This document shows positions 20,055 through 30,302 of a DNA stretch of 64,000 nucleotides, one piece after another. The notes under the pieces are model-generated. The model ran no database searches. It was not told where the DNA came from and was given only the letters and a program-made list of their open reading frames with translations. A program made the translations under genes and the position numbers. Position 1 is the first letter of the stretch. The number at the start of each line of letters is the position of its first letter. Source of the stretch: Bacillus amyloliquefaciens DSM 7 = ATCC 23350 (GTDB lineage: Bacteria; Bacillota; Bacilli; Bacillales; Bacillaceae); contig NC_014551.1 in NCBI RefSeq assembly GCF_000196735.1, positions 3,653,001 through 3,717,000 on the forward strand, given 5' to 3'.

Positions 20055-21059
20055 TCACAATTCAAAAAGAATCGCCGCCGCCCGTTTGATGCCTCTCCCG
20101 TCAACCAGCGGCGTTCCGTTCTGATGAAGTCCGAGCCGCATCTGATAATCAGCGGTCAGCTCAGACATATGCCGAGCAAGAACGTCCGCTGACATGCGTT
20201 CTCCGAGGCCGAGATGAACGGCGGCTCCCCGTCCGGCGAATTTTTCTGCCGTCACGGTTTGATGCGCCACTTGAGATAGAACGATGCAGGGCACACCCGT
20301 ACAAATGGTTTCATATAAAGTAATGCCGCCGGACACGACGGCCATATCAGCCTTTGTGAGAAGCTCGGCCATGTCATTTGTCTGCCTTACCAACCCGGCA
20401 TAAGGCATTTGCGCAATAAGCGCGCGCACGTCATCAGCGTGTGGAGCGGCGCCGCCCATGACGATGATCACCTGTTTGCGCTGAATATCCGGAATGCGGC
20501 GGCATGCTTCTATCACTTTAAAGACAAGCTTCTTAGGGTCGCTTCCTCCTAAAGAAACCAAAATGGTCCGGCATTCTTTTCTGAGCTGATAGAGCTGTTT
20601 GGCTTTTTCAAAACCCGGATGAAGAATCATATATTCCGGGCCTTCATATACAACGGCGCTGCCCATTTTAACCATCCGGCTTTTCAGTCCGCCATATATG
20701 CAGTTTATGACGGCATCGCATAAATGAATAACATGTTCCCGTTTTTCTTCAAACAAGACGATGCGGGCAGATGAGTGCTTTTTGATTTCTTCAAGCCAGT
20801 CACACGGTATATCGAGCAGATCGAATATGAGCAGGTCAGGAGCCTGCCGGTTTATTTCCCGGACAATAAATTCCTTCTGTCCCTTGTCAGGCTTGATGAT
20901 TACTTCCCATTTGTCAGAAGAAAGATAAGAGGAAGCCTCTTTGTTGGTATAAAACGTAATGGAGCATTTGGTCTTAATGGCATCGGCAAGCAGTTTCATC
21001 CGGACGACGTGCCCCATGCCGATTTCATAGCCCCCGTCTGAGAATATCAAAACCCGCAT
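20055..21059 (-). CDS. spsG: SpsG, PseG-like UDP-sugar hydrolase
   Basis: 334-residue GT-B-fold protein of the MurG/PseG type. It has DGGYEIGMGHVVRM at the N-terminus with the catalytic-region His, VSLGGSDPK in the linker, and SGGITLYETICTGVPCIV in the donor-binding site. PseG enzymes remove UDP from a di-N-acetylated 6-deoxy sugar before condensation with pyruvate. In context it should feed SpsE. The exact substrate (pseudaminic- or legionaminic-type) is not settled by sequence. Confidence 0.85.
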   Translation of the reverse strand: MRVLIFSDGGYEIGMGHVVRMKLLADAIKTKCSITFYTNKEASSYLSSDKWEVIIKPDKGQKEFIVREINRQAPDLLIFDLLDIPCDWLEEIKKHSSARIVLFEEKREHVIHLCDAVINCIYGGLKSRMVKMGSAVVYEGPEYMILHPGFEKAKQLYQLRKECRTILVSLGGSDPKKLVFKVIEACRRIPDIQRKQVIIVMGGAAPHADDVRALIAQMPYAGLVRQTNDMAELLTKADMAVVSGGITLYETICTGVPCIVLSQVAHQTVTAEKFAGRGAAVHLGLGERMSADVLARHMSELTADYQMRLGLHQNGTPLVDGRGIKRAAAILFEL

Positions 21060-21060
21060 C

Positions 21061-21804
21061 TTAATCAGCCTCTTTTTGCCGGATCATCTGATTAATGGCT
21101 CTGAGCTCCGGATCGCTATTCAGCAGATGAATTAATTCCTTTGCCGGAATATCAGGGCGCGCTCCTGCTTTTGCGTACAGCTCGCAGGCCAGCCGGTAGT
21201 CCTCTTCGGTATCGACGGTCAGCCGCAAGTGAGGAGCACGAAGTTCCTGCGGGGGTTCTGGAAAGAGGAGCCGATACTTCTCAGGAGATTCTCTTATCAA
21301 AAGTGTCACATGCTCCTGATATTTGTCCGCCAGCGTTTTGGCGGCGCTCAGTTCTGTTAAAAGATTCGCGTTTACCGCCTCGCCGCCGATGCCGAGCGGC
21401 GTACCCCCGATATACGTGTAATCCGCGTGCTGGTCTGAATGCGATTTAATCAGAAGATCAAGCAGCGAAGGATCGACAAACGGGTTATCCCCCGTCAGTC
21501 TGACTGCGATGGCCGGTTTTACTTGTTCGATGACTTGTGCAAACCGGTCAAGCACGCGCTGCTCGCTGCCGCGGTGCACACGGTAGTGCTTGCTGAGGCA
21601 GTGTGCGGACAGTATGTCGTCGGTCTTATTGTCAGACGTGGCGATGATCAGATTATCCCGTGATTGATCATAATACGCGCTTTGCCGAACTCTTTTGACA
21701 ATCATATCGAGAATGGTATATCCGCCGATCGGCTTCAGCACTTTGCCTGGAAGACGCTCGCTTCCCATCCGTGCCTGAATGATAAACAGAATGTCAGTCA
21801 TCAT
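21061..21804 (-). CDS. spsF: SpsF, CMP-nonulosonate-type cytidylyltransferase
   Basis: Cytidylyltransferase-family protein of 247 residues with the nucleotide-binding start IIQARMGSERLPGKVLKPI and VRLTGDNPFVDP. Family members activate keto-sugars of the sialic/pseudaminic/legionaminic acid type as CMP derivatives. Starts at one of two adjacent ATGs inside the 3' end of spsE (11-base overlap), suggesting coupling. Confidence 0.85.
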   Translation of the reverse strand: MMTDILFIIQARMGSERLPGKVLKPIGGYTILDMIVKRVRQSAYYDQSRDNLIIATSDNKTDDILSAHCLSKHYRVHRGSEQRVLDRFAQVIEQVKPAIAVRLTGDNPFVDPSLLDLLIKSHSDQHADYTYIGGTPLGIGGEAVNANLLTELSAAKTLADKYQEHVTLLIRESPEKYRLLFPEPPQELRAPHLRLTVDTEEDYRLACELYAKAGARPDIPAKELIHLLNSDPELRAINQMIRQKEAD

Positions 21805-22915
21805 AAGAGCTGCCTTTCGTCAAAAGGTCATCCCAGGTGATGCCCGTGTCGGCGGGGATATCCCTGACCGCACGCGCCCCGTCAGTTAAAAGTTCAAAAT
21901 ACCTCGGGTGAAGCCCCTGCGGCTTTTGTCCGGGACGAAGAACGGCAATGTTATCCGCTGTAAAACATTCGCCTTTTTGAATCGGCGCTGTTGAAAAAAT
22001 GCCTCTGTAAGCGAATTTCCTGATATCCCCCTCAATTGATGTCGTGGTTTTATGGGAGCTTCCCGACAGTATTTCCGGCACCGGAGCGTGATGCCCCTGT
22101 CTCAGCTCCGCTTCAGCTGAACGGATCGCCGCAACCATTTCCTTTAATTCATCCGGATTGAGGGCGAAGGAGTGATCGGCGCCGGGCAGGTTTTTGTCTA
22201 TCGTAAAATGCTTTTCGATCAGCTTCGCTCCGAGCCTGACAGCTGCGCACGGGACGTCATACGGGTGGGCGCTGTGGTCGGAAAAGCCGATCACAGCATC
22301 CGGGAAAGCGGCGGCGAGCATGGGAATGACGCTCAGATTGCTGTATTCAGGCGGTGCGGGATATTTCGCCACACAGTGCATAATCGCAATCTCTTTGTTC
22401 CCCTCGCCGGTAATAGTTTTATAAGCCTCCTGAATATCTGAAATATCAGCGCCCGCGGTTGAAAAGATAATCGGGGTCTTCAGCCCCGCGACATATTTCA
22501 ATAACGGCAGATGGTTCAGCTCATAGGAGGCGATTTTAAAAGCTGACGGAGATGTCGCATATAATAAGTCCGCAGAGCCTTCGTCACATACCGTGCTTAA
22601 AAACAGCACGCCTTTTTTCTTACAATAGTCAAGCAGCGGTTCTATCCATTCGGCGGGCATTTCCATTGATTGCACTAAAGAAAATATTGAGACGTCTTTA
22701 CCCGCTGCGGTTTTGTACAAGCCGGGGTCTTTCTGATACATTTTGTCCGCCTGAAACATTTGAAACTTGACTGCATCCGCACCGGCCTCACTGGCCGCGT
22801 CTATCAATTCAAACGCCTGGCTCAGTTTTCCGTCATGATTAATCCCGGCTTCGGCGATGATGAAAACGGGCGAACCTTCGCCGATTGACTTCGATCCGAT
22901 TTTGCATGATGCCAT
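21794..22915 (-). CDS. spsE: SpsE, NeuB/PseI-type nonulosonate synthase with SAF domain
   Basis: 373 residues. An N-terminal NeuB TIM barrel (FIIAEAGINHDGKL, DAVKFQ, IGFSDHS, EKHFTID) condenses phosphoenolpyruvate with an acetamido sugar. A C-terminal SAF/antifreeze-like domain (FAYRGIFSTAPIQKGE to NIAVLRPG) completes the active site. The start is the ATG sharing one base with the spsD stop, behind AAGGAGGCGGACTG. It is known to be needed for the spore surface polysaccharide in B. subtilis. Confidence 0.93.
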   Translation of the reverse strand: MASCKIGSKSIGEGSPVFIIAEAGINHDGKLSQAFELIDAASEAGADAVKFQMFQADKMYQKDPGLYKTAAGKDVSIFSLVQSMEMPAEWIEPLLDYCKKKGVLFLSTVCDEGSADLLYATSPSAFKIASYELNHLPLLKYVAGLKTPIIFSTAGADISDIQEAYKTITGEGNKEIAIMHCVAKYPAPPEYSNLSVIPMLAAAFPDAVIGFSDHSAHPYDVPCAAVRLGAKLIEKHFTIDKNLPGADHSFALNPDELKEMVAAIRSAEAELRQGHHAPVPEILSGSSHKTTTSIEGDIRKFAYRGIFSTAPIQKGECFTADNIAVLRPGQKPQGLHPRYFELLTDGARAVRDIPADTGITWDDLLTKGSSYDD

Positions 22916-23778
22916 CAGTCCGCCTCCTTCCCGGGCCACACATGATAATAGTAATAAGACGCATCCGCTTTAAATCCCATTCTTTCATACAGGCGGATGG
23001 CTCTTACATTGTGAAGCTGCGTTCCCGCTGATACAGTCTTATGCTGAAAGCGCAGTGATTGTTCAATAATGCGCGCCGCTAAATGGTATCCCGCGCCCTT
23101 TCCTTCAAATCCCGGTTTTACCGCCATCAGATCAAGGACAAATTCATCGCCTTTAGACAGCCCTTGAACAAAGCCCACGGTCTCTCCCTTGTATTTGGCG
23201 GCGAATTGTAAGGAAGCTCTGCCTTCCGCATTATTCCGCGCCCACTCTTCAAACAGGCGGTTTGCACTTTCATAGCTGAGATGAGGGTCTTGGTAATACC
23301 TGCTTTTTGTAAAGGCGTCGCGGGCCAGCCGGCTGATCGCTTCCGTGTCGCCGGGTCCGGCTTCTGTAATCTCAAACGGCGGCGCACTGTTATAAACACG
23401 CACCGGACTGACGAGCTTGAACAAACTCCCGACAAAACAGGCGGTCGGAAGCTGCTGAACGACCTGCATAGCTCCGACATCTTCAGCCGGTATTTTAATA
23501 AATATAAAATCGGTGCCGTCAGCCCGCCTTGAGGCGTAAAACTCCTGAAACAGCCTTTTGAGCTGCCCGGTGCTGTTTGCGGCTGCGAGCTTCACATTGA
23601 TGATTTTTTTTTGGAACAATTGACTTTCCCACGAAGAGTTTTCGTATAAAATCACGCCTTGAAGGCTGTTTTCTTCCAATAAACAGAGCGACGATTCATA
23701 GGCCTCCGGCTGAATGCCCTTTTGATGGAGAAAGGCTTGAATCATGTCTTGAGTAAGATTTTCCCTCAGTCTGTACAC
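22915..23778 (-). CDS. spsD: SpsD, GNAT acetyltransferase
   Basis: 287 residues. The N-terminal half is not conserved enough for me to name; the C-terminal half is a GNAT domain (AVKPGFEGKGAGYHLAARII as the acetyl-CoA loop, then LHNVRAIRLYERMGFKAD). By context it should acetylate the amino sugar made by SpsC. GTG start immediately after the spsC TAG, with AAGGGG upstream. Confidence 0.85.
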   Translation of the reverse strand: MYRLRENLTQDMIQAFLHQKGIQPEAYESSLCLLEENSLQGVILYENSSWESQLFQKKIINVKLAAANSTGQLKRLFQEFYASRRADGTDFIFIKIPAEDVGAMQVVQQLPTACFVGSLFKLVSPVRVYNSAPPFEITEAGPGDTEAISRLARDAFTKSRYYQDPHLSYESANRLFEEWARNNAEGRASLQFAAKYKGETVGFVQGLSKGDEFVLDLMAVKPGFEGKGAGYHLAARIIEQSLRFQHKTVSAGTQLHNVRAIRLYERMGFKADASYYYYHVWPGKEAD

Positions 23779-24948
23779 CTAATCAGCCCCTTTGATGATA
23801 TCCGTAACGGCTGCAATGACGTATTCAACGTCATCATCTGTCATTGACGGATAAAGAGGGAGTGATACGGTGCGGTGATAATACGCGGCCGCGGCCGGAA
23901 AATCAGTTTCCTTATATCCGTATGTTTTTTGATAATACGGATGGAACGGAACCGGAATAAAATGAACGCTTGTGCCGATATTATATTGGTCTTTCAAAGC
24001 GGAAATCAGATCGTTCCGGCTGATTCCTGCTTCCTGCTCCTCTACTTGAATAACATACAAATGCCATGCATGCCGTCCGTTCTCACTGACATATGGGACG
24101 GTCAGCCCTTTCATGTCTCTGAAGGCGTCCTGGTAGCGGGCCGCAATTTCGGCTCTTCTTTCCTGCATGCTGTCAATCCGTTTCAGCTGATGAAGCCCAA
24201 GCGCCGCCTGAAGATCAAACATATTCATTTTATAGCCGGGCGTTTCGACCTCATAGTACCAGCTTCCGTTTGAAGAATAACGGTTCCACGCGCCTTTGCT
24301 CATGCCGTGAAGGCTGAGCACCCTGATCTGGTCGGCAAGCCTGTCATCATCCGTCGTCAGCATGCCGCCTTCTCCGGTTGCCAGGTTTTTTGTCGCGTAG
24401 AAACTGAATGCCGTCGCGTCCCCGATTGATCCGATCATTTTCTGTTTATAAGTGGTGTACACGGCATGGGCCGCATCCTCTAAGACAAACAGCTGATGCT
24501 TTTCGGCAATGGCCAGAATCTGATCCATCTCACACGACTGGCCGGCGAAATGAACGGGCACAATCGCCTTTGTCTGCGGGGTCACAGCCGCCTCAATTTT
24601 CTCAGGGTCCGCATTCAAGGTAAGCGGATCAATGTCTACAAACACCGGAACTGCGCCTGTATGCACGATTGTATTGGCTGTTGAACTGAACGTCACGGCA
24701 GACGTAATGACCTCGTCGCCGGGACCGATCCCTTTCGCTTTCAGGGCCAAAAACAACGCGGCGGTACATGAATTCAGCGCGATCGCGTGCTTTGCTCCCG
24801 TCCAGGCGGCGAAAGCTTTTTCAAACGCCTCCACTTTCGGTCCCTTTGAAAGCCAGCCCGTTTCAAGCGTATCAATAACCTCCTGAATTTCGTCCTTCCC
24901 GATCATGGGCAATGAATAGGGAAGAAAAGATGATCTTTTTTGCACCAT
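23779..24948 (-). CDS. spsC: SpsC, PLP-dependent sugar aminotransferase (DegT/DnrJ/EryC1)
   Basis: 389-residue aminotransferase of the DegT/DnrJ/EryC1/StrS family. Cofactor residues are visible in NSCTAALFLAL, LEDAAHAVYTTYK and SFYATKNLATGEGG, whose Lys carries PLP. It should aminate a 4-keto-6-deoxy UDP-sugar. ATG at 24948 with GGAG 10 bases upstream; the frame is open for 12 more codons, but this start matches the family. Confidence 0.93.
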   Translation of the reverse strand: MVQKRSSFLPYSLPMIGKDEIQEVIDTLETGWLSKGPKVEAFEKAFAAWTGAKHAIALNSCTAALFLALKAKGIGPGDEVITSAVTFSSTANTIVHTGAVPVFVDIDPLTLNADPEKIEAAVTPQTKAIVPVHFAGQSCEMDQILAIAEKHQLFVLEDAAHAVYTTYKQKMIGSIGDATAFSFYATKNLATGEGGMLTTDDDRLADQIRVLSLHGMSKGAWNRYSSNGSWYYEVETPGYKMNMFDLQAALGLHQLKRIDSMQERRAEIAARYQDAFRDMKGLTVPYVSENGRHAWHLYVIQVEEQEAGISRNDLISALKDQYNIGTSVHFIPVPFHPYYQKTYGYKETDFPAAAAYYHRTVSLPLYPSMTDDDVEYVIAAVTDIIKGAD

Positions 24949-24970
24949 TTTCTTTGCGCTCCTATCTTTT

Positions 24971-26395
24971 TTATGAAGGGTCAACCCGTCTGAAGTCGAC
25001 TCCGGTTTTTTCCTGAAGCACTCGGCATAAAGCGGCCAGCGAATCCTGAACAGGATAGTTCGCGGCGATAAAAGTGCGGCGCGCCTTTTCTGCCTTTTGA
25101 TATTCGTCGGGGCTTTCGCATACCCGAATCAATTCCTGAGCAAGCGCCTGCGGGTCCTCAAAAGCAAATTCCCCGAGAGAATGATAATAAGGGTATTGGC
25201 GGGTTCCCGCTGATTTTCCGATCAGTACGGGTTTCTGAAACAGCATCGCTTCAAGGCCGACCGTTGATGTCTGCGTCACCGCGGCGTCAACATACGGGAG
25301 AATATCATAAAGCCCCATTTCTTTTTTGATGATTTTGCCGGCTTTATATTTCCGCAGCACCTGATGGTAAGCATCCAGCTTGTTTTTGCCGATTTCCCAC
25401 GGATGCGGTTTAATAATAAGCTGCATGTTCTTATGCTTGATCAGTTCTTCAAGAACTCCCGTATAAAATTCATCAGAGAACGGCTGAGTGGCGATCAGCA
25501 CCGTCCGCTTTGACGGGAGAAAGGAAAGCTTTCGGTAAAACGTGTCCTTATCTATCGGCTCTCTTGAGAAAATCTCGTCGAAACGGGGATGACCCGTGAT
25601 GATGATTTGTTCCTCCCTGCAGCCTTTTGCTTTATACCACTCCGCTTCATAAGCCCCGAACACAGCCTGATAGTCCGTAAACACGGGCAGAAACGCTTCA
25701 TCTCCCATGAGCGCCCCATGCTGAAGACAGATGCTGACGGCGTTTTTTTTCGCGCACATCAGCGCAAGCACACGGCTGTAAATATCCTCTGTCGTGCCGA
25801 CTACAACGGCGGAAATGTTCTCGGCCGTAAACAAAATATCAATGGCATCAATCGCTTCAATAAATAACGGAATGTCTTTATACAAACGCTCCTGAAACGC
25901 TCTGTTTCCGAAAGCGGGATGGCTGCTGTGCTCTTTCAGAATGGAATGGGCTTTTTCAATATAAGGGACGGGGTTCCCTTTTTTGTCCATTCCCGTCAGC
26001 TCCAATTTGCTGATAACGGGCAGCCCGTGATGATCAGGAAGACTCCATCTGGCTAAAACCGCCGTTTTCGCCGGATCAAACTGCCGGTAGTTTCCCTCGG
26101 TGAATCGAAGGTGGTCAAAATGCAGAATGACTTTTCCGTTTACCGGTTTCTCATCTGTTTTCTTAATGGTTTGCTTCTTTTGATCAAAATAAGACTGAAT
26201 ATTGGCTTCAGGAATATGCCGGTCAGCCGGGCCGAAAAGCTCTGGGTTCTGCTCCATGCTCTCCCGAAGCGCCGGACTGATATATTGATAAAAATTACTG
26301 ATCAATGCGAGCGGGATGTCTTTGTAGCGAAGTGAATGAAAAAGGTCAATATACTGCCGGTACAGCACCCAATAGTTCGCTAAGTATGCCGACAA
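24971..26395 (-). CDS. spsB: SpsB, spore coat polysaccharide biosynthesis protein
   Basis: 474 residues from the TTG at 26395, five bases after the first base of the spsA stop region and preceded by AAAGGGGTGAGGGC; an earlier TTG lies inside spsA without a ribosome site. The C-terminal half has the look of a GT-B/CDP-glycerol-transferase-like fold ([30 protein letters not shown]). It probably transfers or exports a glycan unit, but its chemistry is unproven. Confidence 0.85.
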   Translation of the reverse strand: MSAYLANYWVLYRQYIDLFHSLRYKDIPLALISNFYQYISPALRESMEQNPELFGPADRHIPEANIQSYFDQKKQTIKKTDEKPVNGKVILHFDHLRFTEGNYRQFDPAKTAVLARWSLPDHHGLPVISKLELTGMDKKGNPVPYIEKAHSILKEHSSHPAFGNRAFQERLYKDIPLFIEAIDAIDILFTAENISAVVVGTTEDIYSRVLALMCAKKNAVSICLQHGALMGDEAFLPVFTDYQAVFGAYEAEWYKAKGCREEQIIITGHPRFDEIFSREPIDKDTFYRKLSFLPSKRTVLIATQPFSDEFYTGVLEELIKHKNMQLIIKPHPWEIGKNKLDAYHQVLRKYKAGKIIKKEMGLYDILPYVDAAVTQTSTVGLEAMLFQKPVLIGKSAGTRQYPYYHSLGEFAFEDPQALAQELIRVCESPDEYQKAEKARRTFIAANYPVQDSLAALCRVLQEKTGVDFRRVDPS

Positions 26396-26399
26396 GCCC

Positions 26400-27197
<798 letters not shown>

Positions 27198-27204
27198 CTA
27201 CCGC

Positions 27205-27234
27205 TATCATATGTTCCTTATGTCAAAGATGCGC
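27205..27234 (-). promoter_or_regulatory. Candidate sigma-K promoter of the sps operon
   Basis: CATATGATA (27213-27205) fits the sigma-K -10 CATANNNTA, with a GCGC 17 bases upstream as a weak -35. Transcription would start about 30 bases before spsA. Established: sps is a SigK/GerE regulon operon in B. subtilis. Confidence 0.6.
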
Positions 27235-27277
27235 TAGGAATACAGACTATTATGTGAAAAGTCAGCTTTGCGCGCAC

Positions 27278-27305
27278 AAAAAAGGCCGGCTCTGATGGCC
27301 GGTCT
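27278..27305 (-). terminator. Terminator-like hairpin 1 between spsA and gerQ
   Basis: Stem AGGCCGGC / GCCGGTCT with a 7-base loop and a six-T tail on the minus strand. No gene ends here on that strand, so its purpose is unclear. Confidence 0.55.
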
Positions 27306-27366
27306 CAGGCAGCGTGTTTTCTTTTTTCGCATAAATCTTTCTAAAGGCTCATATGGTGGAATAGAT

Positions 27367-27393
27367 AAAAACAGCAGCCGCTCTGACGGCTGT
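27367..27393 (-). terminator. Terminator-like hairpin 2 between spsA and gerQ
   Basis: Stem CAGCCG / CGGCTG with loop CTCTGA and a T tail on the minus strand. Loop and stem resemble hairpin 1 some 90 bases away. Confidence 0.5.
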
Positions 27394-27450
27394 CTGATTA
27401 CTTGTCAGGAGGTTCCAGCATCACGAGGTTTTCATCAAAGGAGGAACAAT

Positions 27451-28002
27451 ATGAAACCGAAAAAGAATCAATATCAGCAAATGCAGGGGATGGGGATGGG
27501 AATGGATATGCAGGGATTCCAGCCGCAGCTCGGGCCTAATCCTTATCCGCAGCCTCAGGGCCAAGGATCACAGATGATGCCGATGCAGCAGCAGATGTCG
27601 ATGCCGATGCAGCAAGGCCAGCAGAGCTTCGGCGGGGGGTTCCCCGGCCAGACGCAGCCGCAGCAGCAGGGCGGCAGCAGCTTTCAGATCCCGTCAGGTC
27701 CATCATCGTCACAAAACGTTCCCGGCATGCTGCCGATTGAAGAGTCATACATTGAAAATATTCTGCGGTTGAATCGGGGCAAAACGGCGACGATTTATAT
27801 GACGTTTGAAAACAGCAAAGAATGGAATTCAAAGATTTTCCGCGGCGTGATTCAGGCTGCGGGGCGTGATCATATCATCATCAGCGACCCGAAAACGGGT
27901 ACCCGTTATCTGCTTCTGACCATTTACCTTGATTACATCACGTTTGATGAGGAAATTGCTTATACTTATCCGTACTCCATGTCTTCTTATTCTCCGAGAT
28001 AA
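27451..28002 (+). CDS. gerQ: GerQ, spore coat/cortex germination protein
   Basis: 183 residues. The first 90 are low-complexity and rich in Met, Gln, Gly and Pro (MQGMGMGMDMQ, repeated PMQQ); a conserved C-terminal domain runs from ENILRLNRGKTATIY to the end. GerQ anchors the cortex hydrolase CwlJ in the inner coat and is cross-linked by transglutaminase through lysines near its N-terminus (KPKKNQ here). ATG with AAAGGAGG. Divergent from the sps operon. Confidence 0.93.
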   Translation: MKPKKNQYQQMQGMGMGMDMQGFQPQLGPNPYPQPQGQGSQMMPMQQQMSMPMQQGQQSFGGGFPGQTQPQQQGGSSFQIPSGPSSSQNVPGMLPIEESYIENILRLNRGKTATIYMTFENSKEWNSKIFRGVIQAAGRDHIIISDPKTGTRYLLLTIYLDYITFDEEIAYTYPYSMSSYSPR

Positions 28003-28005
28003 ATC

Positions 28006-28047
28006 AAAAAGCCAATCGCTCACTTGGCAGAGGATTGGCTTTTTTTC
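28006..28047. terminator. Bidirectional terminator between gerQ and ywdK
   Basis: Ten-base arms AAAGCCAATC / GATTGGCTTT around a 15-base loop, with A and T tracts outside. Serves both convergent genes. Confidence 0.75.
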
Positions 28048-28048
28048 T

Positions 28049-28420
28049 TTATAAATATTTGACGGCCGCGACGACAATCATAATCCACGAAATAATAAAC
28101 GCCACGCCGCCGAGCGGTGTAATCGCTCCGAGAATGGAAATCTGCGTCACGCTCAATACGTACAAGCTTCCAGAAAACAGAACGATGCCCGCAAACATCA
28201 GCCAGCCCGCGACAGAAACGCTCCCCACGCCAGAGAGCTTTTCGGCTAAAAACGCGACAGCCAGAAGGCCGAGCGCGTGATACATATGATATTGCACGCC
28301 TGTGTGCCATACCTGCAAATATTTATCAGGGATTTTCCCTTCAAGCCCGTGCGCCCCGAAAGCACCCAGCGCCACAGCCAATAAGGCGTTAATCGCACCC
28401 AGAATAATAAACACTTTCAT
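28049..28420 (-). CDS. ywdK: YwdK, DUF423 membrane protein
   Basis: Small membrane protein of 123 residues with four hydrophobic segments and the DUF423 pattern [12 protein letters not shown] near residue 20. Function unknown. Last of a minus-strand cluster with ywdJ and ywdI. Confidence 0.85.
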   Translation of the reverse strand: MKVFIILGAINALLAVALGAFGAHGLEGKIPDKYLQVWHTGVQYHMYHALGLLAVAFLAEKLSGVGSVSVAGWLMFAGIVLFSGSLYVLSVTQISILGAITPLGGVAFIISWIMIVVAAVKYL

Positions 28421-28483
28421 CTATTCTTCTCCCGCCTTTTCGTTAAAGTTTCCAATTCAATCATAACCCAACATCGGGAAAAT

Positions 28484-29803
28484 TCAACGCCCGTCCTCCG
28501 ATGACACGAGATTGTCGGATTTTTTCTTTTTGATAAGATAGATCCGGTCGACCGCTATCGCCAGCAGCGTTCCGAGCACAAGACCGTTGCTTAAGAGCGA
28601 AATCAGAATCGGATGCATGCCTGATAATGCGCTCTCAGGCACAAACATCACACCGACTCCCGTCAGAAGCGCCAGACCGATAATGGAGCGGATTCGTTTT
28701 TGCTCCGCTTTCTCATAAGAGTCAAACTCCGTAAAGGCAAGACCCGCCATTGTGGAGAAAACGACGAAATTCACCGCAAAGCCGACCGGTGAGGGCAGAC
28801 TCGCAAACGCATTCATAAATAATGGGATCATACTGATGATAGCGACAAATACACTGCCCAAAAGAAACGGCTTTTTCGAAGGAAGCTTCGTCGTCTCAAT
28901 AAAACCGGCCGCCCCTGAGATCGGCACAGGCGCAATGCCTCCCGTCAATCCGCTCAAAAGGTGGCTGATCGAGGCCGCAAACCCGGCCGGGCGCTCACGC
29001 CGCTTCCCTGCGGTGCCGCCGAATTTTTTCACCGCCGCTTCAACAACCCGAATGCTCGCAAGCATGTTGACAATCAAAAGCACTGTAATGAAGAGTGATG
29101 TAATGATCAGTCCGCTGTCAAACACAGGTTTTCCAAACGGAAAGAGAGTCGGCAGCTGAATGATGCGGTCCGGTATTTGAATCGGTTTGGCAGCGCCGAA
29201 GACCGCAAACAATATCCATCCGCCCGCAAGCGAAAGAAGAATCGCATACTGCCTTAAAAACGTAACATGTGATCGGGACATGATGAACATTGCGGCCGTC
29301 ACAACCATGGCAAGCCCAAAGACAAGGCCGTCGACGCTGTTTTTTAAATAGCCGATGCCCAAAAGACCTTTTACTATCGGCTGACTCAGCTGCATGACCA
29401 AAAGCAGCAGATACACGCCAGTCACAACCGGCGTAAACAGTACGGCCAGCCGTTCAATCACTTTAAAAAGGCTGAACAAAAAGAAAAAGACAGCGCTTAA
29501 TAACAGCGCCCCCTGAAGCGCCCGCAGCGTCTCGCCGAATGTCGTGAACACCGTGCCCGTCAGTCCGCCGTAAATCGTATACACGCCCCACCATAAGCCT
29601 GCCGGGCTTTCATTAATCGGCAGACGATGTCCCTGAAGACATTGGATGACCGCGGCGACGCCGAGCACAAAAAATGTACTCTGAATCAATGCGGCAGAAT
29701 CGGCATGGTTCAAGTGAAATGATTGTGCGATGGCGACAGGAACCACAATCGCAGCCGCGATCATAAATGCCGTCCATTGCAAACCCCCGAGTATCAGTTT
29801 CAA
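28484..29803 (-). CDS. ywdJ: YwdJ, nucleobase:cation symporter-2 family permease
   Basis: 439-residue permease with 12-14 hydrophobic segments, related to uracil/xanthine transporters (NCS2). Family-type signatures include SGAAGFIETTKLPSKKPF near the middle. Substrate not known. I chose the TTG at 29803, which has AGGAGAGG at proper spacing; the TTG three codons earlier abuts the ribosome site. Confidence 0.8.
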   Translation of the reverse strand: MKLILGGLQWTAFMIAAAIVVPVAIAQSFHLNHADSAALIQSTFFVLGVAAVIQCLQGHRLPINESPAGLWWGVYTIYGGLTGTVFTTFGETLRALQGALLLSAVFFFLFSLFKVIERLAVLFTPVVTGVYLLLLVMQLSQPIVKGLLGIGYLKNSVDGLVFGLAMVVTAAMFIMSRSHVTFLRQYAILLSLAGGWILFAVFGAAKPIQIPDRIIQLPTLFPFGKPVFDSGLIITSLFITVLLIVNMLASIRVVEAAVKKFGGTAGKRRERPAGFAASISHLLSGLTGGIAPVPISGAAGFIETTKLPSKKPFLLGSVFVAIISMIPLFMNAFASLPSPVGFAVNFVVFSTMAGLAFTEFDSYEKAEQKRIRSIIGLALLTGVGVMFVPESALSGMHPILISLLSNGLVLGTLLAIAVDRIYLIKKKKSDNLVSSEDGR

Positions 29804-29821
29804 GTCAATCAACCTCTCCTG

Positions 29822-30148
29822 TTAAAAATCGAAAATGGAATCCCCGTTTCCGTCTTCCCCGCGTTCGTCTTTCGTTTTTTTCTGATATTGATTCAGCCCG
29901 GCGCTGCCCATCATTTTTTCAAGCAGAAGCGGGTCTGTCGAAGGAGACGCGGAAGGCTTCGGCGCCTCTTTCGGAATCGGATTCTGCACAGGCGCCACAG
30001 CGGTGTGCGTCTGGGTGCCGAGCACGACGTCACACAGAGAGCGGACGGCGGCCACGTGCATTTTGATCTCCTCGGCGCGGGACGCCGTTTTTGCCTGCCT
30101 CAGTTCTTCTTCCATCTTCTGAATCAAAGCAGAGATATGTATGTTCAT
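29822..30148 (-). CDS. ywdI: YwdI, small conserved protein
   Basis: 108 residues from the ATG preceded by GGAGGATTTACTC; the frame continues upstream through the ung terminator without a start. N-terminal 45 residues are helical and charged (LIQKMEEELRQAK), the middle is Pro/Ala/Ser-rich, and the end is acidic (GNGDSIFDF). Function unknown. Lies between ywdJ and ung on the same strand. Confidence 0.8.
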   Translation of the reverse strand: MNIHISALIQKMEEELRQAKTASRAEEIKMHVAAVRSLCDVVLGTQTHTAVAPVQNPIPKEAPKPSASPSTDPLLLEKMMGSAGLNQYQKKTKDERGEDGNGDSIFDF

Positions 30149-30260
30149 GAGTAAATCCTCCAGCAGTAATTTGTCTTCTTCCTGCATTTTATCAAATTTC
30201 TGACCGAATCGCAGAAATGAGTTTGTTATTTTTTCTGACAGCATACGGCCCCGGGCGTCA

Positions 30261-30290
30261 AAAAAGGCGTTTCCGCCGGGCGGAAACGCC
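30261..30290 (-). terminator. Terminator of ung
   Basis: Ten-base perfect stem GGCGTTTCCG / CGGAAACGCC with a 5-base loop and TTTTT on the minus strand. Confidence 0.85.
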
Positions 30291-30302
30291 TCAAAAAACC
30301 GG

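Noticed and set aside
27541-27690. Repeated CAG/CCG-rich stretch resembling a short tandem repeat
   Set aside because: It is the low-complexity Gln/Met/Pro coding region of gerQ, not a noncoding repeat.
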